A DNA stretch of 41,445 nucleotides, taken from NCBI GenBank assembly GCA_945862405.1, contig CAMAYX010000002.1:1-41445 (forward strand). The letters are read 5' to 3'. The notes beneath the pieces were generated by a model. That model did no database searches and was not told the DNA's origin. It saw nothing but the letters and a program-made list of their open reading frames with translations. Positions 10,351 to 19,529 of the stretch are shown piece after piece. A program made the position numbers and the translations under genes. The stretch's first letter is position 1; each line of letters begins with the position of its first letter. This stretch comes from Legionella genomosp. 1 (GTDB taxonomy: Bacteria > Pseudomonadota > Gammaproteobacteria > Legionellales > Legionellaceae).

Positions 10351-11343
10351 ATGGGCTCGAACTTGCCAGAATTTAAGTATTGGCCACAAGTGATAACGAT
10401 GTCACTCATTACACTAGCATTCGTAGGCTATCGTTTTTTTGCGTACTATGACACCCGCACGGATGACGCTTATATATCGGCTAATGTTATTAATATGGCG
10501 GCGGTGGTTACCGGTCCAATCTCAAAACTTTACATACGCGAGAATCAACCCGTTAAAAAAGGTGAGAAGCTGATTGAAATCGAGCCAAGGCCTTACCGGT
10601 ATGCTGTTGAAAAAGCCGAGGCGGACCTGAGAATTGAAATTCTGCGTTATAACAACAATAAAATAGCCCTGAAGGTTGCATTTGAACGACTTAAACAACA
10701 CCAATTTCTTCTAGATTTAAGACGAGACTATCTGACTCGTTATCAAACATTGGAAAAGAAAGGGTTTTTAGCTGAACTTGCCCTCTTGGACATTCAACAG
10801 AAAACTCATGAACAAGAAGCCGTTGTTATTGAAGCCTTGCAAGATTTAAAAATCGCGCAGCAAAATCTTGATCAAAATAATATTCGTGCCGCACAAGCTA
10901 TTCTGAAACAGGCAGAGTATATGAACAACCATACCACACTATTAGCGCCAACGGACGGTTATATTACTAACTTTAATGTACGCGTAGGACAATACATTAA
11001 AGCCGGTGATGGCTTATTTGCTCTGGTAGATACTCATCATTGGTGGGTTGAATCTCGCTATCGTGAAACCGCTTTGCGTCTCATAAAATCTGGAGATAAA
11101 GCAAAAATTACGGTGGACATGTATCCAGGGAAAACATTTCATGGCCATGTATTGAGCATAGGCTGGGGAATTAATCGGATTGCCAATGGCAATCTTCCCA
11201 GCGCTACATTACCCTTTTTGGAGGAAACTGAAGATTGGATTAAGATCGCACAAAGATTTCCGGTGCGCATCACCATCGACGATGTAGACGGCCAGTACCC
11301 TCTTAGGATTGGTGCCAGTGCTGTTACTAAAACTTACCGGTAA
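10351..11343 (+). CDS. HlyD/EmrA-family membrane fusion protein
   Basis: TDDAYISANVINMAAVVTGPISKLYIRENQPVKKGEKLIEIEP...LLAPTDGYITNFNVRVGQYIKAGDGLFALVD. Confidence 0.93.
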   Translation: MGSNLPEFKYWPQVITMSLITLAFVGYRFFAYYDTRTDDAYISANVINMAAVVTGPISKLYIRENQPVKKGEKLIEIEPRPYRYAVEKAEADLRIEILRYNNNKIALKVAFERLKQHQFLLDLRRDYLTRYQTLEKKGFLAELALLDIQQKTHEQEAVVIEALQDLKIAQQNLDQNNIRAAQAILKQAEYMNNHTTLLAPTDGYITNFNVRVGQYIKAGDGLFALVDTHHWWVESRYRETALRLIKSGDKAKITVDMYPGKTFHGHVLSIGWGINRIANGNLPSATLPFLEETEDWIKIAQRFPVRITIDDVDGQYPLRIGASAVTKTYR

Positions 11344-11349
11344 TCCGGG

Positions 11350-13455
11350 ATGTTAAGCCAGTTCTACCCCCGTACCATAGAAAATCGTGCGGCCTTGCGC
11401 ACTGCAATTGCTGCAGTAATTGCAGTGCTCATCGCGTTCAAATTTCATTTTGACACGCCTTATTGGGCAGGAATGACCGTCGTTATCGTTGCCAATCTCT
11501 ATACCGGCAGTATTGTTGATAAAGCTATTTTAAGGATCATAGGCACCATAGCCGGCGCTTGGGGCGGATACTTCCTGGCGGGCCTGATAGTGAACAGTTT
11601 TGCTCTTTTCCTCTTGGCCAATTTTTTACTGGTGGGCATTGCATGCTATTACTTTATCTTTGCCCGATATGCTTATGCTTATTTGCTCGCAGGGATTAGT
11701 GGTTTTATTGTGGTAGCGCAATTGGCGGTGGACCCAGACAATACCTTAGTGGTAGCCATATGGAGGCCAATTGAAATAGGGGTAGGCGTTCTGGTTTCAG
11801 CAATTGCAGCGTTTTGTTTATTTCCAAATAAGATACAACACTCGTTGGAAGAGCAGATTCATGCTCTTTTCAATTTAGCAGAACAACAATTTAGCTTGTT
11901 CGAAGAAAGCTTGTTAAACGGTAGCGAACCCTCGCCAGCTCTATTAAAAAATAATTTGCAGTTGAAACGAAGTCTGCGCAAAGCCGCTGATATGATTGGC
12001 TTTTTACGCAGAGAAGCAGGGATTAAGCGCGAACGGATCGATCAATTCCGTGCCTTACTAGATTTATTGTACGGTTTGGGAAGGTCCTTAAATTACTACA
12101 TCGTGTCCCTTTCCAACACCCCGCTGAGCGATTATGAGAAAGCTACCCTATCCTCAGTTTTTCAGGTATTAAAAGAAGATTTACACAGCATAGAGTCTCT
12201 CTTTTTTAATTCCGCGAATGCACCTCTCATCGCATCTACAGAAGAAATTAGTCAATGGTCAAAAAACTATCCTGAAGAAACTATAAGGAATTATAAACTT
12301 GATGGCTTATTTAAGCAGGCTAGTTCTGCTTTAACGCGCATGGCGCATGTTTTAAGTGGTGAAGAACAATGGAATCCGCAACAACATTTCTTAGACTCGC
12401 AAACACGGTTAAGCCGAGATCCTGACGTGATTATTCATGGAATTAAGGCAGGGCTGTCCGCAGTGCTTGCCTTATTGTTTTGGTTGCTTACTAATTGTCC
12501 AGGAGGCGTAAACGGCATCATCAGTAGTATTGTAATTTCTACTAAAAAGAATTCTTTTGAAATGAAAAGCACAAGCATTCACCGTTTAATTGGCTGCTTC
12601 TTGGGAGGAAGCATAGCTCTTGGCTCTTTGTTTGTGGTAGAAATGAATCTTTACGACTTTATTGTGATTTCACTTTTTTCTCTGTGGGCATTCAACTATT
12701 TTGCATTTAAATATCCAAAATATGCCTACATTGGTTTGCAGGCGAGTATTGCTTTAATTATTACCTTAGCTCAACCCGGCGGCCCTCCTGTCGTGTTATC
12801 CCCACCGCTAGAGCGCTTAGGCGGTGTTGTCATTGGTATAATTTCCAGTTATATCATTGCTAATAGCATTTGGCGTAATGCGCCATTGGCCATGTTAAAC
12901 GGCAAATTACATAAACTGTTTCGCCTTTTACGCTATAATCTGTCTCAAATATTAACCCACGACCGCGCAGCTATAAAAATTCACGATGTTACTAATTTGT
13001 TTTGGGTGTGCCGCGGGTTGATTGAAACATTAGGAAATCTTGAACTTTCTACCAAAAAACAACAATTACTTGAATCCTATTCGGCTGTTTTCGATGAGTT
13101 GGTCATTGTGCAGGCCACACTAAGCCATATTTTTTTAGGTATTGACCGTAGCCAAGCGGTCAAAACTGGGGAGCGATTTGGAATTGACCTGCACAAGTAT
13201 GAACAAGAAGTACTCGCAGTCTACGCACAAATGAGCGCAGGCGAATCATCTTTAGATCTTGAATTGCAGCAGTCCGTTGATGATATAAATGTCAAAGGGC
13301 ATACGTTGGTCGCTGAAGCTGAATTCATAAATTTAGTAGCGTATCTAAATTCGTTAATAGAGCTGCTACGTCCCCAATCGCTGCGTGAAATTTTCAAAAC
13401 CTTGGCTATAGTTGATCAACAAACTACTTCCTTAAATCCAAGCGTAGCCAAGTAA
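11350..13455 (+). CDS. FUSC-family (AaeB/YccS-like) transporter
   Basis: Two repeats of multi-TM plus cytosolic domain; RTAIAAVIAVLIAFKFHFDTPYWAGMTVVIVANLYTGS...; adjacent to HlyD partner. Confidence 0.9.
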   Translation: MLSQFYPRTIENRAALRTAIAAVIAVLIAFKFHFDTPYWAGMTVVIVANLYTGSIVDKAILRIIGTIAGAWGGYFLAGLIVNSFALFLLANFLLVGIACYYFIFARYAYAYLLAGISGFIVVAQLAVDPDNTLVVAIWRPIEIGVGVLVSAIAAFCLFPNKIQHSLEEQIHALFNLAEQQFSLFEESLLNGSEPSPALLKNNLQLKRSLRKAADMIGFLRREAGIKRERIDQFRALLDLLYGLGRSLNYYIVSLSNTPLSDYEKATLSSVFQVLKEDLHSIESLFFNSANAPLIASTEEISQWSKNYPEETIRNYKLDGLFKQASSALTRMAHVLSGEEQWNPQQHFLDSQTRLSRDPDVIIHGIKAGLSAVLALLFWLLTNCPGGVNGIISSIVISTKKNSFEMKSTSIHRLIGCFLGGSIALGSLFVVEMNLYDFIVISLFSLWAFNYFAFKYPKYAYIGLQASIALIITLAQPGGPPVVLSPPLERLGGVVIGIISSYIIANSIWRNAPLAMLNGKLHKLFRLLRYNLSQILTHDRAAIKIHDVTNLFWVCRGLIETLGNLELSTKKQQLLESYSAVFDELVIVQATLSHIFLGIDRSQAVKTGERFGIDLHKYEQEVLAVYAQMSAGESSLDLELQQSVDDINVKGHTLVAEAEFINLVAYLNSLIELLRPQSLREIFKTLAIVDQQTTSLNPSVAK

Positions 13456-13556
13456 ATGGAAAACGCACTTAATAGAAACGTCAAGGTCAATTCAAAAACT
13501 GATTGTGTCATAGAAGACAAATTTGATAGGATCAGCCATTTTAGTTGGGAGAATGA

Positions 13557-14078
13557 ATGCGGTTTCTTGCGGTTTTGTTTATTTCTTGGGCTTTGTTAAG
13601 CGGACCATCTATGGCAGGCAATGCGAAATTGATATATGGTTTTATTGAAAAGGCTACCTTAGTAGATAACGATCTAATGTTATCAGCCAAGCTTGATACA
13701 GGTGCAAAATCGGCATCCCTGAATGCCAAAAACATTGCTGAAGTCGCAAAAGAAGGCAAAATTTATTTGAGTTTTATTGTTCCAAGTAAAGAGGGCGATA
13801 TTCCATTTCTATGCGAATATGTTGGTGATGTAAACATCAAAGTCCGCTCTGGCGAACATCAACCGAACCTGTTATTGAGAAGAAGCTCTATTACTCGCCC
13901 TGTGGTACTGATGAAAATTCGTTTGGGTGAGAATGAAAAAGTCATCAGGGTTAACTTAACCAACCGAAAACGCTTTATTTATCCATTATTATTGGGACGG
14001 GAAGCCATTGTCGCGTTCGATGGCATGATCGACCCGAGCTTGAAATACACACTTAGAATTGAGAAAAATAAAACATGA
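13557..14078 (+). CDS. Retropepsin-like (RimB / 'ATP-dependent zinc protease') family protein with signal peptide
   Basis: IEKATLVDNDLMLSAKLDTGAKSASLNAKN...RFIYPLLLGREAI. Confidence 0.85.
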   Translation: MRFLAVLFISWALLSGPSMAGNAKLIYGFIEKATLVDNDLMLSAKLDTGAKSASLNAKNIAEVAKEGKIYLSFIVPSKEGDIPFLCEYVGDVNIKVRSGEHQPNLLLRRSSITRPVVLMKIRLGENEKVIRVNLTNRKRFIYPLLLGREAIVAFDGMIDPSLKYTLRIEKNKT

Positions 14079-15598
14079 AGTCCAATAAACGCCACGTCTA
14101 TGGGTTAATTATTACCCTGTTGTTAGTCGGGTTAGGGGTTTTCTTTTACCGGCATTTAGTTTTAGATGTACCACTTACTGACACTGAAGACGTTAATAGT
14201 TGGATGGTGGAAGCTAATTTACGTTTTAACGCGGATAAAAACGCTCCGGTTAAAGCGGATTTTACCATACCTTATATGCCACCTTATTTTAGTATATTAG
14301 ATGAATATTTTATTTCACAAAATTATGGTGTTACCACGAACTTAAATGGTTATAACCGTCATACCGTTTGGTCTTTGCGTCGTGGAGGCGGTCCGCAGTC
14401 TTTGTATTATCGCGCCATTTTTAGAGAAACAGATAGTAGTGACGCATATTTACCTAAGCCTACGGCCTTCAAAATACAAACCTTAGCAGAGAGTCAAAAA
14501 ACTGCTGTAGATACCATCATTCAACAGGCTCGCCAATCTTCCGCCGACATTCAAACGTTTACACAGGGCGTGATTAAAGAATTGAATAAAAAAGATGGTA
14601 ATGCCAAGCTGCTGGTGGGTAATTTATTTAATGATGCCTCGGTTATAACCGCCGCCATGACCGTATTAAACCAAGCCAAAATCCATGCCATTCCTGTGCA
14701 AGGAATTTATTTAGGGCAGCAAAATAAAACTGAATTCAGTTTATTATTAGCTGTATATAATGACAAAGAATGGATTTACATCAATCCACGCACAGGCGCG
14801 TCTGGTTTGCCGCACAATTTTTTAATTTGGCAATACGGCAGCGAACCCATGTTTAATATTTCCGGAGGGAAGAAACCCCAATTTACACTTACGGTTTCAC
14901 CTACCCCCATTAATGCTTTAACCATCGCTAAAGCCCGAGGTCTACAAGCCGACTCTGAACTGTTGCGGTTTTCATTGTTACAACTTCCGGTAAACGTACA
15001 AGAAAACTATAAAATATTACTGACGGTACCCATTGGCGCCTTCATTATTCTGCTATTACGAAATTTTATAGGCCTTACTACCTTCGGCACGTTCATGCCA
15101 GTCTTAATTGCCTTAGCCTTTCGTGAGACACACGTCGTATGGGGTATTTGCCTATTTACGTTGATTGTATCTTTTGGCCTATTAGCCCGCTTTTACTTAG
15201 ACCAGCTGCGGCTTTTATTGGTACCACGACTTGCGTCAATTCTAACGGTAGTTATTCTCTTAATGATCTTCATCAGTGTGATCAGTCAAAATTTAGGTTT
15301 GGATTCAGGACTGTCCGTTGCACTATTCCCCATGGTGATTTTAACCATGACCATTGAACGTATGTGCATTACATGGGATGAACGTGGGGCTTCCGAGGCG
15401 ATTAAGGCCGGAGCTGGCAGTTTGCTAGCTGCTGTCATCTGTTTTGGGGCGATGAGCTATGCACCCATGCAATATCTGATTTTTGCCTTCCCTGAATTAT
15501 TGTTAGTTTTATTAGCAATGCTACTGTGGTTTGGACAATATCGAGGCTATCGATTGTTTGAGTTATTCCGCTTTAAGGCATTGGCAGGAAGTGAATAA
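14075..15598 (+). CDS. Inactive transglutaminase-like domain fused to 7-TM region
   Basis: Periplasmic transglutaminase-like region followed by ~7 hydrophobic helices; overlaps both neighbours by the ATGA/TAATG pattern. Confidence 0.85.
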   Translation: MKSNKRHVYGLIITLLLVGLGVFFYRHLVLDVPLTDTEDVNSWMVEANLRFNADKNAPVKADFTIPYMPPYFSILDEYFISQNYGVTTNLNGYNRHTVWSLRRGGGPQSLYYRAIFRETDSSDAYLPKPTAFKIQTLAESQKTAVDTIIQQARQSSADIQTFTQGVIKELNKKDGNAKLLVGNLFNDASVITAAMTVLNQAKIHAIPVQGIYLGQQNKTEFSLLLAVYNDKEWIYINPRTGASGLPHNFLIWQYGSEPMFNISGGKKPQFTLTVSPTPINALTIAKARGLQADSELLRFSLLQLPVNVQENYKILLTVPIGAFIILLLRNFIGLTTFGTFMPVLIALAFRETHVVWGICLFTLIVSFGLLARFYLDQLRLLLVPRLASILTVVILLMIFISVISQNLGLDSGLSVALFPMVILTMTIERMCITWDERGASEAIKAGAGSLLAAVICFGAMSYAPMQYLIFAFPELLLVLLAMLLWFGQYRGYRLFELFRFKALAGSE

Positions 15599-16542
15599 TG
15601 CTAGGCAAATACCTACGATTACATCAACGCGGGATAATGAGCATTAATCAACGCAATAGTGATTTTGTATTGCGTTATAATAAACGCAAATTATTTCCCT
15701 TGGTCGATGATAAGCTTAAAACTAAACGCTTAGCTCTGCAGGCCGGTATTGCTGTTCCTGCACTGTACGAATTGATTGAAGCAGAGCATCAAATTAAGAA
15801 ACTGGACACGATGCTGGAGCCCTACACGGATTTTGTCGTGAAACCTGCCCGCGGCTCTGGCGGAGATGGTATTTTAGTGATCACCGACCGTCTCATGGGG
15901 CGTTACCGACAAATTAATGGCAAACTGCTGACCACCCAGGAATTAAGCTATCACTTATCTTGCCTTTTATCTGGAGCTTACAGCCTAGGCGGACATTCAG
16001 ATTATGCGATTATTGAACGTCGAGTCATTGTCGACCCAGTATTTGCCGACGTAAGTCATGAGGGAATTCCAGACGTACGCGTGATTACGTTGTTGGGCTA
16101 TCCTGCCATGGCCATGTTACGCCTGCCCACCCGGCTTTCCGGGGGCAAAGCAAATTTACATCAAGGTGCTATCGGAACAGGGGTTAATCTTGCCAATGGT
16201 TTAACCTTAGGTGGAGTTTTTCACAACGGCACCATAGATTTGCACCCCGATACGCTGAACCCTATTGAGGGGCTGCAAGTCCCTTATTGGGATAAAATAC
16301 TGGAAATTGCGGCTAAAGCTTATGAGTTGACCGGTTTAGGCTACCTGGGGGTAGATATCGTTTTGGACAAAGAGCAAGGCCCGTTGATGTTAGAACTCAA
16401 TGCCCGTCCAGGTCTCAACATTCAAATCGCCAACCGCGAAGGTGTTTTAAAACGTTATCGGGCAATTGAAGAGCATGCCGCGAAAGGAAAAGCATCGGTT
16501 GAAGAACGTATTGCTTTCAGCAAACAAGCATTTTTACGATAA
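15598..16542 (+). CDS. Alpha-L-glutamate ligase-related ATP-grasp protein (RimK-related)
   Basis: DFVVKPARGSGGDGILVITDR, LTGLGYLGVDIVLDKEQGPLMLELNARPGLNIQIAN. Confidence 0.92.
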   Translation: MLGKYLRLHQRGIMSINQRNSDFVLRYNKRKLFPLVDDKLKTKRLALQAGIAVPALYELIEAEHQIKKLDTMLEPYTDFVVKPARGSGGDGILVITDRLMGRYRQINGKLLTTQELSYHLSCLLSGAYSLGGHSDYAIIERRVIVDPVFADVSHEGIPDVRVITLLGYPAMAMLRLPTRLSGGKANLHQGAIGTGVNLANGLTLGGVFHNGTIDLHPDTLNPIEGLQVPYWDKILEIAAKAYELTGLGYLGVDIVLDKEQGPLMLELNARPGLNIQIANREGVLKRYRAIEEHAAKGKASVEERIAFSKQAFLR

Positions 16543-16590
16543 TTGGTGTTCATTTTTAAATCTTTTCATCTTCTTAAGGTTGCCCTAATC

Positions 16591-17019
16591 ATGTCATCTG
16601 ATGGCAAAATGCACAATGATGACAAGTATCTTGCCTCTGAGTTTATGGGGGATTTTACCAATTTCGAAGACCTCACTCGCCAAACTACCCGCTCCATGAT
16701 GAAAGCTAATCGCAGCAAAACCCCTGTGAATCAGGTACAAATTCAAAGCAAAATTCGTGAACAGGTCATTGCTCAAATTTCTGAACAAGGTGTGGCGCAA
16801 CTTGCAGGCGTCGATTTTTCAAATGAAGACTATCAGTTTTTAATTGATGAATACATTGCAGCTTGTCGCAATGCCTTGACCACGATAAGAGAAACTTTTC
16901 CACGACTACTTTCCAGCTTTGCTACACAGAAAATTAATGATCTGTTGGCTACTTCCTTTAAAACACGATTAACAGAATATCAAAGAACAGAGCCTAGAGA
17001 ATTTACATTTGCAATGTGA
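16591..17019 (+). CDS. Small hypothetical protein; ATG at 16591 preferred over the non-ATG start at 16543
   Basis: ORF MSSDGKMHNDDKYLASEFMGDFTNFEDLTRQ... with AAGGTTG upstream; no recognised family. Confidence 0.65.
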   Translation: MSSDGKMHNDDKYLASEFMGDFTNFEDLTRQTTRSMMKANRSKTPVNQVQIQSKIREQVIAQISEQGVAQLAGVDFSNEDYQFLIDEYIAACRNALTTIRETFPRLLSSFATQKINDLLATSFKTRLTEYQRTEPREFTFAM

Positions 17020-17100
17020 AGGATAGGTAATTGCCATTAACTTGGAATACGGTAAAAATGGGTAGCTCCTCAACTCTTACTGTAACTCAAGGAAGCCAAC

Positions 17101-17442
17101 ATGGCGAAAAAGCAAACCACAATACCATCTTTGTATCGTCATGTTATGCGTAATGGTCTGATGGGGATCATGTTAATAGCCATAGCGCTCAGCATTGGTA
17201 TGATGGGTTACCATGTTTATGAACATATGTCATGGATAGACGCATTTTTAAATGCATCCATGATTCTTTCCGGAATGGGCCCAGCAGCTACTTTGACCAC
17301 CACTGCAGGTAAACTGTTTGCAGGGTTTTATGCTTTATTCAGCGGGCTCGCCTTTATAGCAATCGTAGTAATCATGTTGTCACCTGCGATTCATAAATTT
17401 TTCCGAAAATTACACTTAGAAACCAGCCGGGATGCAGAATAA
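17101..17442 (+). CDS. Small 2-TM protein resembling the pore domain of Ion_trans_2 (two-TM K+ channel) proteins
   Basis: TM1-pore helix-like-TM2 layout: ...DAFLNASMILSGMGPAATLTTTAGKLFAGFYALFSGLAFIAIVVIM. Confidence 0.7.
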   Translation: MAKKQTTIPSLYRHVMRNGLMGIMLIAIALSIGMMGYHVYEHMSWIDAFLNASMILSGMGPAATLTTTAGKLFAGFYALFSGLAFIAIVVIMLSPAIHKFFRKLHLETSRDAE

Positions 17443-17458
17443 ATTTATGTCCAAATCT

Positions 17459-17487
17459 GTTCTTCCCGTCCAGGCGGGAATGACATA
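17459..17487. repeat. REP-like palindrome
   Basis: GTTCTTCCCGTCCAGGCGGGAATGACAT, intergenic. Confidence 0.7.
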
Positions 17488-17541
17488 TTATTACCAAAAA
17501 TTGCATTTTAGCCTTATGGACAGCTCGATCTGGGGATACTT

Positions 17542-18921
17542 ATGTTTCAATCAGCCTTAATTATTGTGCTCATGATGTTCAGCATCATTGCTCAAGCAAC
17601 TCTGCCAAAAGATCCTATTCAACGTTGTTTAGACGTTAGACGGCTCACCGACTTTACAACAAGGCAGAAAATGGCCGCAAAAGAGCCGGGCGTCTTACGG
17701 TTTAAATTTCATCAAATTTCACCAGCTGAACTACCTTTTGATAATTTTGTCGGCAATATGAACGAAGTAACTCGAGCACTGAAGCATCAAGTCGAAAATT
17801 GCGATAAATATCGCGGGCAATTTCAAACGGTGTCGATTGCCGGCCAAAAATTCAAGCGCCAAGATTGGTGCCTTAAAACCAATAGAAAAATGCTTGACCT
17901 TGCAAATGCCGCTCATGGGGACTTTCAAAACTACATTACTAAGATCAAAACCGAATTTGATTGGTATAAAAGCGAAGGCTGGCCAGAAAACCATGCAGGA
18001 TTCAAAAAAGGAGATTTTCAATTTACAGCCTATTATTCACCGGCCGCGGTTGAGGCCAAAAGCAAAAAGGGCGGAGAATTTTTATACCCTCTCTATCGTA
18101 ACCCTGGCGTAGTAAATGCTTCATTGGAAGCTAAAAGATATCACTTGAAACTTCCACTTTGCGGTGTCGATCCGCTCACCAAAGTCATGCGCAATTTTTG
18201 CATGAAAAATGCAAATGGTACTTATTCTATAGCACCTGATCGAGAAGAAATTGAGCATGGAGCTTTAAATCCAAAATACATAATTGGGTTTGTAAAAGAT
18301 CCCAACGATCCTGCTTTCTTAATGGTTGAAGGTTCAGGGGCACTAACGCTCGACGGAAAACAACTCAACATTAATTATGATGGCGCAAATGGAAGGCCCC
18401 GTTCTATGCTAGGTCGAATTGTCCAGTGCGCACAAGACCCAACCTGCGGCGGTAACCTTGATGCCATGGAGCGTTGCGCTAAAGATCCAAGGTGTCATGA
18501 TGAGGCTAAGCTACGCTGCAACGTAAGCAAAGAAATTAAACAAAGTGGGGCTTCGGAAAAACAAATTCGTAAATACCTGGATAATCCATTGAACCGTGGT
18601 AAAGCAGAAGACCTACGCAACCGCGATCAGAGTTACGTATTCTTTTCTTTAGGAGAAGGCGGTCCGTATGGTTCGGAAGATATTACCCTAACCCCCCATG
18701 CCTCTTGTGCAACCGATCACAAGGTAATACCCGTGGGCATGAGTTTTATTTATAACTGTAAACAATCAAGTTCCTTCTGCGTAGCTCAAGATACCGGAGG
18801 AGCAATCACCGGAGCCCACGTTGACGTCTACAAAGGGGAAGGTGATCAAGCTGGCATTGAAGCAAATGAGTTAAATCACGCAGGCACGCTATTTTTAGCT
18901 CTGCCCAAACGAAAAAGTTAG
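17542..18921 (+). CDS. mltA: Membrane-bound lytic murein transglycosylase A (MltA/3D domain) with a Cys-rich insertion
   Basis: QFTAYYSPAAVEAK..., FLMVEGSGALTLDGKQLNINYDGANGRP, C-terminal 3D motif FCVAQDTGGAITGAHVDVYKGEG. Confidence 0.88.
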   Translation: MFQSALIIVLMMFSIIAQATLPKDPIQRCLDVRRLTDFTTRQKMAAKEPGVLRFKFHQISPAELPFDNFVGNMNEVTRALKHQVENCDKYRGQFQTVSIAGQKFKRQDWCLKTNRKMLDLANAAHGDFQNYITKIKTEFDWYKSEGWPENHAGFKKGDFQFTAYYSPAAVEAKSKKGGEFLYPLYRNPGVVNASLEAKRYHLKLPLCGVDPLTKVMRNFCMKNANGTYSIAPDREEIEHGALNPKYIIGFVKDPNDPAFLMVEGSGALTLDGKQLNINYDGANGRPRSMLGRIVQCAQDPTCGGNLDAMERCAKDPRCHDEAKLRCNVSKEIKQSGASEKQIRKYLDNPLNRGKAEDLRNRDQSYVFFSLGEGGPYGSEDITLTPHASCATDHKVIPVGMSFIYNCKQSSSFCVAQDTGGAITGAHVDVYKGEGDQAGIEANELNHAGTLFLALPKRKS

Positions 18922-18933
18922 ACAGGAAATGTT

Positions 18934-18996
18934 GGCTCAATGACCTAGGGTTTCGTCACTTTTTAGAGAAACCCGTAGGTAGAGTAAAATTGAGCC
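18934..18996. repeat. Long imperfect hairpin (H1) just downstream of mltA
   Basis: GGCTCAAT/ATTGAGCC outer stem and ACCTAGGGTTTC/GAAACCCGTAGGT inner stem. Confidence 0.8.
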
Positions 18997-19038
18997 AGCC
19001 TCCAAACCGTGGCAGAGAGGTTCCTCACTTCGCCTACC

Positions 19039-19150
19039 GCTAAAGCTTATGGCCCTGGGTTTATTTGCTCCATTATGCACAATCCATGTGCGTCCCGCCG
19101 CCATCCATGGCGGCTAGTCGCAAATAAACCCAGGGGCCATAAGCTTTAGC
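19039..19150. repeat. Long inverted repeat (H2): ~30-bp arms with two secondary hairpins in the 51-nt loop
   Basis: GCTAAAGCTTATGGCCC-TGGGTTTATTTGC (19039-19068) vs GCAAATAAACCCAGGGGCCATAAGCTTTAGC (19120-19150), one bulge; loop hairpins GCACA/TGTGC and GCCGCC/GGCGGC. Confidence 0.9.
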
Positions 19151-19220
19151 TCTTTCCGATGGTGTGAATATAGTCGTCCTGTTTACCCCTTTAACTTATC
19201 CCCGTCTCCCTTCCTACTCC

Positions 19221-19304
19221 TGTCATTTCCGCGCAGGCGGGAATCTATTTCTGGATTAGAACTGTACCAATATAAGGATGGTTTCCCGCCTGCGCGGGAA
19301 TGAC
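19221..19304. repeat. REP-like inverted pair (TGTCATTYCCGCGCAGGCGGGAA ... TTTCCCGCCTGCGCGGGAATGACA)
   Basis: Two inverted copies of a REP-type palindrome; related single copies at 2904, 17459 and 36241. Confidence 0.85.
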
Positions 19305-19529
19305 AAGAATTTAGACAATGACAAGAATTAGGGAATGGCAATGAAGAAGGCACAGAATTATTCCACTCACAGGAAAAGCTAGTTCCCCCCTGGCCAACAT
19401 TTTTTATTAGCGAAGCGAAATAAAAGAGAAAAAGACCTACTTTCTCCGAAGGAGAAGAGGAATACACCCTGAGCGGAGGACATAACAAAAGATTTGAGCG
19501 AAGCGAAAATCCCCCCCCCAAACGGAACC

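Noticed and set aside
19491-19519. C9 homopolymer as a phase-variation switch
   Set aside because: Intergenic, not in or just upstream of any supported ORF.
19183-19521. 112-aa minus-strand ORF (CHSRAGGKPS...IDSRLRGNDRS)
   Set aside because: Typical spurious translation of REP-like palindromes and hairpins, not a protein.
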